A stretch of DNA of 33,676 bases from the NCBI GenBank assembly GCA_903913315.1, contig CAIWKX010000016.1, positions 1 to 33,676 of the forward strand, in the 5' to 3' direction. This document shows positions 31,381 to 33,676 of this stretch, piece by piece (positions within the stretch are counted from its first letter, which is position 1; every line of letters begins with the position of its first letter). Origin of the DNA: an uncultured Bacteroidota bacterium (GTDB lineage Bacteria > Bacteroidota > Bacteroidia > Flavobacteriales > Flavobacteriaceae). Under the pieces are notes generated by a model, which was given only the letters and a program-made list of their open reading frames with translations, was not told the origin of the DNA and ran no database searches. The position numbers and the translations under genes were made by a program.

Positions 31381-33676
31381 TTAACGTTTAATAACTCTAA
31401 GTGTTTTTACTTCGTCTCCTTGGGTGACAATTAAATTATAAACTCCGCTTGGATATTGATCTCCAACTTGGAAATTAATTAAGTCACTTGGATTTACTTC
31501 AAACGCTTCAACCAACCTTCCTGTCATATCATAAACAGATAATTTGACTTTATCTTCGTTTGATGTTGTTACATTAACTTTAAAGTTTTCAGAATATGGA
31601 TTTGGAGAAACTTTAACATCCATTCCTGTTGAACTTATTAAACAAGAAGTATTACAACTTGATGTTCTAGGTGCCAATGTGAAAGTAGCACATACGCTAT
31701 CTTGATTACAACTTCCTGTTATACTATAAGTTACTCGAACACTACCACCATGAGTTAAATTTGGCGCAACTCTTGGGTCTCCACTAAACACTGCAATAGC
31801 TCCGCTAACTGCTGAAGAACTACCACAACCGCTAGTAATTGTTGTACTACAACCAGAACTAATTGTTTTAAATTGTGATAACCAATCGGCAAACGCACAA
31901 TTAACTGCGCTTTGAGAAGTAAAACTGCATCCATTATAACTTACATTAGATGGACCACTTACATCAACCAATCCTCCACCTACTACAGTAAATCGTTTAG
32001 TACAGCTTTGTGATCCATAATTAGTTTGTGATCCACATGTAATAGCTCCACAAGTACTTCCTGATCGATAGGTCCAAGTTACATCAACATAACCGCCACA
32101 CGCTGACGGTGGAGTTGTTGGTGCATTGTTGGTTAAAATACCATTGCTACATCCACCACTTACAGTTGTAGATGCTAAGAAAGCTGTCCATGCTGAATTT
32201 ATCTGTGATTGAGAACTACACGATGGTACAGTTACGTCACTTCCACATGTAAACGTTACCGCTGAAGCTGAAGCTACTGTAAATCGTTTAGTACAGCTTT
32301 GTGATCCATAATTAGTTTGTGATCCACATGTAATAGCTCCACAAGTACTTCCTGATCGATAGGTCCAAGTTACATCAACATAACCGCCACACGCTGACGG
32401 CGGAGTTGTTGGTGCATTGTTGGTTAAAATACCATTGCTACATCCACCACTTACATTTGTAGATGCTAAGAAAGCTGTCCATGCTGAATTTATCTGTGAT
32501 TGAGAACTACACGATGGTACAGTTACGTCACTTCCGCATGTAAACGTTACCGCTGGTGTTGCGGTTATCGTAAATCGTTTGGTGCAACTAACAGTAGAAC
32601 TAGCAGGTGATTGTCCTCCACAATTTAAAAATTGTTTATCAACAGTTCCATTATCAAAATTTTCATTTATCGAAGTGGCGGTTGCATTAACATCAGATAA
32701 AGATCCTTGAACATTACCCCCAATTACTTTATTAGCATAACTTAAGAAACTAGATACTGTCATTCCTGCATAAGGTCCACTTAAGATTTGTAACGAACCA
32801 AAATTTACAGTACTAGCAGAAAAATTAGGATCATAGATGTCAAAGCCTACTGCTAATGTTAAAGCAATTAATTGAGACGCTAAAGTATTTTTAATAGAAC
32901 TTCCTGGATTTATACTTGTCCCTGAAAGTAATGCAGGTGAACCTCCTGAAGGTAAGAATTCTTGAACAGCTAATGAAGATGTCAAACTTAATACATTACT
33001 TCCATAACCAATAGTTAGCCCATTAGGGAAAGCTTGAGAAAAATTTGAATCACGATAACATCCTGGATTATTTCCATTACAAGAAGTTCCCCAACCTCCA
33101 ATAGTGAATGTTTTAAATTGTCCTTGACAACCGACAGATTGACTACATGGATTACTAACATTGTAGTTCCAAGTTACATCAACATAACCTCCACAAGATG
33201 ATGGTGGTGTTGTGGGTGCATTGTTTACTAAAGTACCATTAGCACATCCACCACTAACTGTTGTAGATGCTAAGAAATTAGTCCATGCGGAATTTATTTG
33301 TGCTTGTGTGCTACATGATGGTAAAGTAACATCATTTCCACAAGTTAATGTTACAGTAGGCGTTGTAATAGTAAACGTAGCACTTCTTGTTCCTGTATAA
33401 CATTTATCATTTACAGTATAAGTTACTGTAGTTGTCCCTCCTTGACATAAAGTTGGTGCTGTTGGTTGTCCTTGGATTACTCCTACTGGTGAACATCCTC
33501 CACTTACTGTAAAACCTGATAACCAACTTGTAAAGGCAGCATTTACTGCCCCTTGATCAGCATAACTACAGGCTGATGCAGTAGCATTTTGTGGAGTTCC
33601 AACGGTAACCGGTGTACTTGGTGTAACCGTAAAAGTGGAAGTAACACTATCTTGACTACAGTGGTCTGCAATGTTG
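31381..33676 (-). CDS. Repetitive T9SS type A adhesin-like protein, 5' partial
   Basis: The last 764 residues of a long surface protein; the frame stays open to the window edge, so the start is missing. The final 80 residues form a type A sorting domain (VSPNPYSENFKVNV, VYDMTGRLVEAFEV, SGVYNLIV), which sends it through T9SS to the cell surface. Upstream are cysteine-rich HYR-like repeats of 97 residues (TFTCGSDVTVPSCSSQ, INSAWTAFLAST, GGYVDVTWTYRS). A separate segment (FLPSGGSPAL, VGFDIYDPNFSAST, SGPYAGMTV) occurs between repeats. The design fits adhesins such as those used in gliding or biofilm. A TTG at 32985 is internal and not the start. Confidence 0.92.
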   Translation of the reverse strand, partial: NIADHCSQDSVTSTFTVTPSTPVTVGTPQNATASACSYADQGAVNAAFTSWLSGFTVSGGCSPVGVIQGQPTAPTLCQGGTTTVTYTVNDKCYTGTRSATFTITTPTVTLTCGNDVTLPSCSTQAQINSAWTNFLASTTVSGGCANGTLVNNAPTTPPSSCGGYVDVTWNYNVSNPCSQSVGCQGQFKTFTIGGWGTSCNGNNPGCYRDSNFSQAFPNGLTIGYGSNVLSLTSSLAVQEFLPSGGSPALLSGTSINPGSSIKNTLASQLIALTLAVGFDIYDPNFSASTVNFGSLQILSGPYAGMTVSSFLSYANKVIGGNVQGSLSDVNATATSINENFDNGTVDKQFLNCGGQSPASSTVSCTKRFTITATPAVTFTCGSDVTVPSCSSQSQINSAWTAFLASTNVSGGCSNGILTNNAPTTPPSACGGYVDVTWTYRSGSTCGAITCGSQTNYGSQSCTKRFTVASASAVTFTCGSDVTVPSCSSQSQINSAWTAFLASTTVSGGCSNGILTNNAPTTPPSACGGYVDVTWTYRSGSTCGAITCGSQTNYGSQSCTKRFTVVGGGLVDVSGPSNVSYNGCSFTSQSAVNCAFADWLSQFKTISSGCSTTITSGCGSSSAVSGAIAVFSGDPRVAPNLTHGGSVRVTYSITGSCNQDSVCATFTLAPRTSSCNTSCLISSTGMDVKVSPNPYSENFKVNVTTSNEDKVKLSVYDMTGRLVEAFEVNPSDLINFQVGDQYPSGVYNLIVTQGDEVKTLRVIKR
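31988..32557 (-). repeat. Near-identical 291-bp tandem duplication inside the adhesin
   Basis: The stretches starting at 31988 and 32279 repeat with an offset of exactly 291 bp (97 codons). By eye they differ at only about three positions in some 275 bp, although the neighbouring repeat near 33115-33370 is much more diverged. This points to recent duplication or gene conversion. Confidence 0.9.

Noticed and set aside
31381..32985. A complete 534-residue adhesin starting at 32985
   Set aside because: The supposed start is an internal TTG; the frame continues with clear HYR-like repeats to the window edge, so the gene is 5' partial.

Overview
The window looks like a chromosomal segment of a Flavobacterium-type member of the Bacteroidota. 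Evidence: low GC, type IX secretion (T9SS) sorting domains at both ends, a type III glutamine synthetase, a Bacteroidota-style TonB, genes without Shine-Dalgarno sites, and at least eight copies of the TAnnTTTG -7 promoter box. The species cannot be fixed from the sequence alone.

Layout. 1-271 is the 3' end of a T9SS type B substrate. 320-1208 is a repeat-rich intergenic mosaic with a GC-rich 21-bp tandem array. 1241-7566 is an AT-rich, single-direction accessory island: a Bcs1-like AAA ATPase, a PD-(D/E)XK nuclease, a beta-CASP (RNase J-like) metallo-hydrolase, a small protein, a zinc-ribbon protein, a protein with a uracil-DNA-glycosylase-like motif, a WYL-domain regulator and perhaps a 42-residue membrane peptide before a terminator. 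7591-8769 is a second repeat mosaic with a 23-unit 21-bp array. 8770-24659 is ordinary housekeeping: glycosyltransferase and ECF sigma factor, TonB, lipA, GAPDH, a hybrid histidine kinase, purine nucleoside phosphorylase with lpxK, a Nif3 protein with a zinc-ribbon-family protein, a hydrolase, rluF, and purM-hypothetical-xerD. 24766-27176 holds three tandem OmpA-like paralogues, followed by a third 21-bp array, type III glutamine synthetase and a TerC-family membrane protein. The window ends inside a long repetitive T9SS type A adhesin read on the minus strand.

Two things stand out. First, the island combines an ATPase, a DNA nuclease, an RNase-like hydrolase, a possible base-excision enzyme and a WYL regulator. 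It matches no defence system I recognise and is bracketed by 21-bp arrays; antiviral function is inference. Second, the intergenic DNA shows a period grammar: three unrelated-sequence arrays of exactly 21 bp (two helical turns), and at least nine short tracts of exactly 7-bp periodicity, each with its own sequence. A roughly 170-bp element with terminal inverted repeats is also present in two copies.
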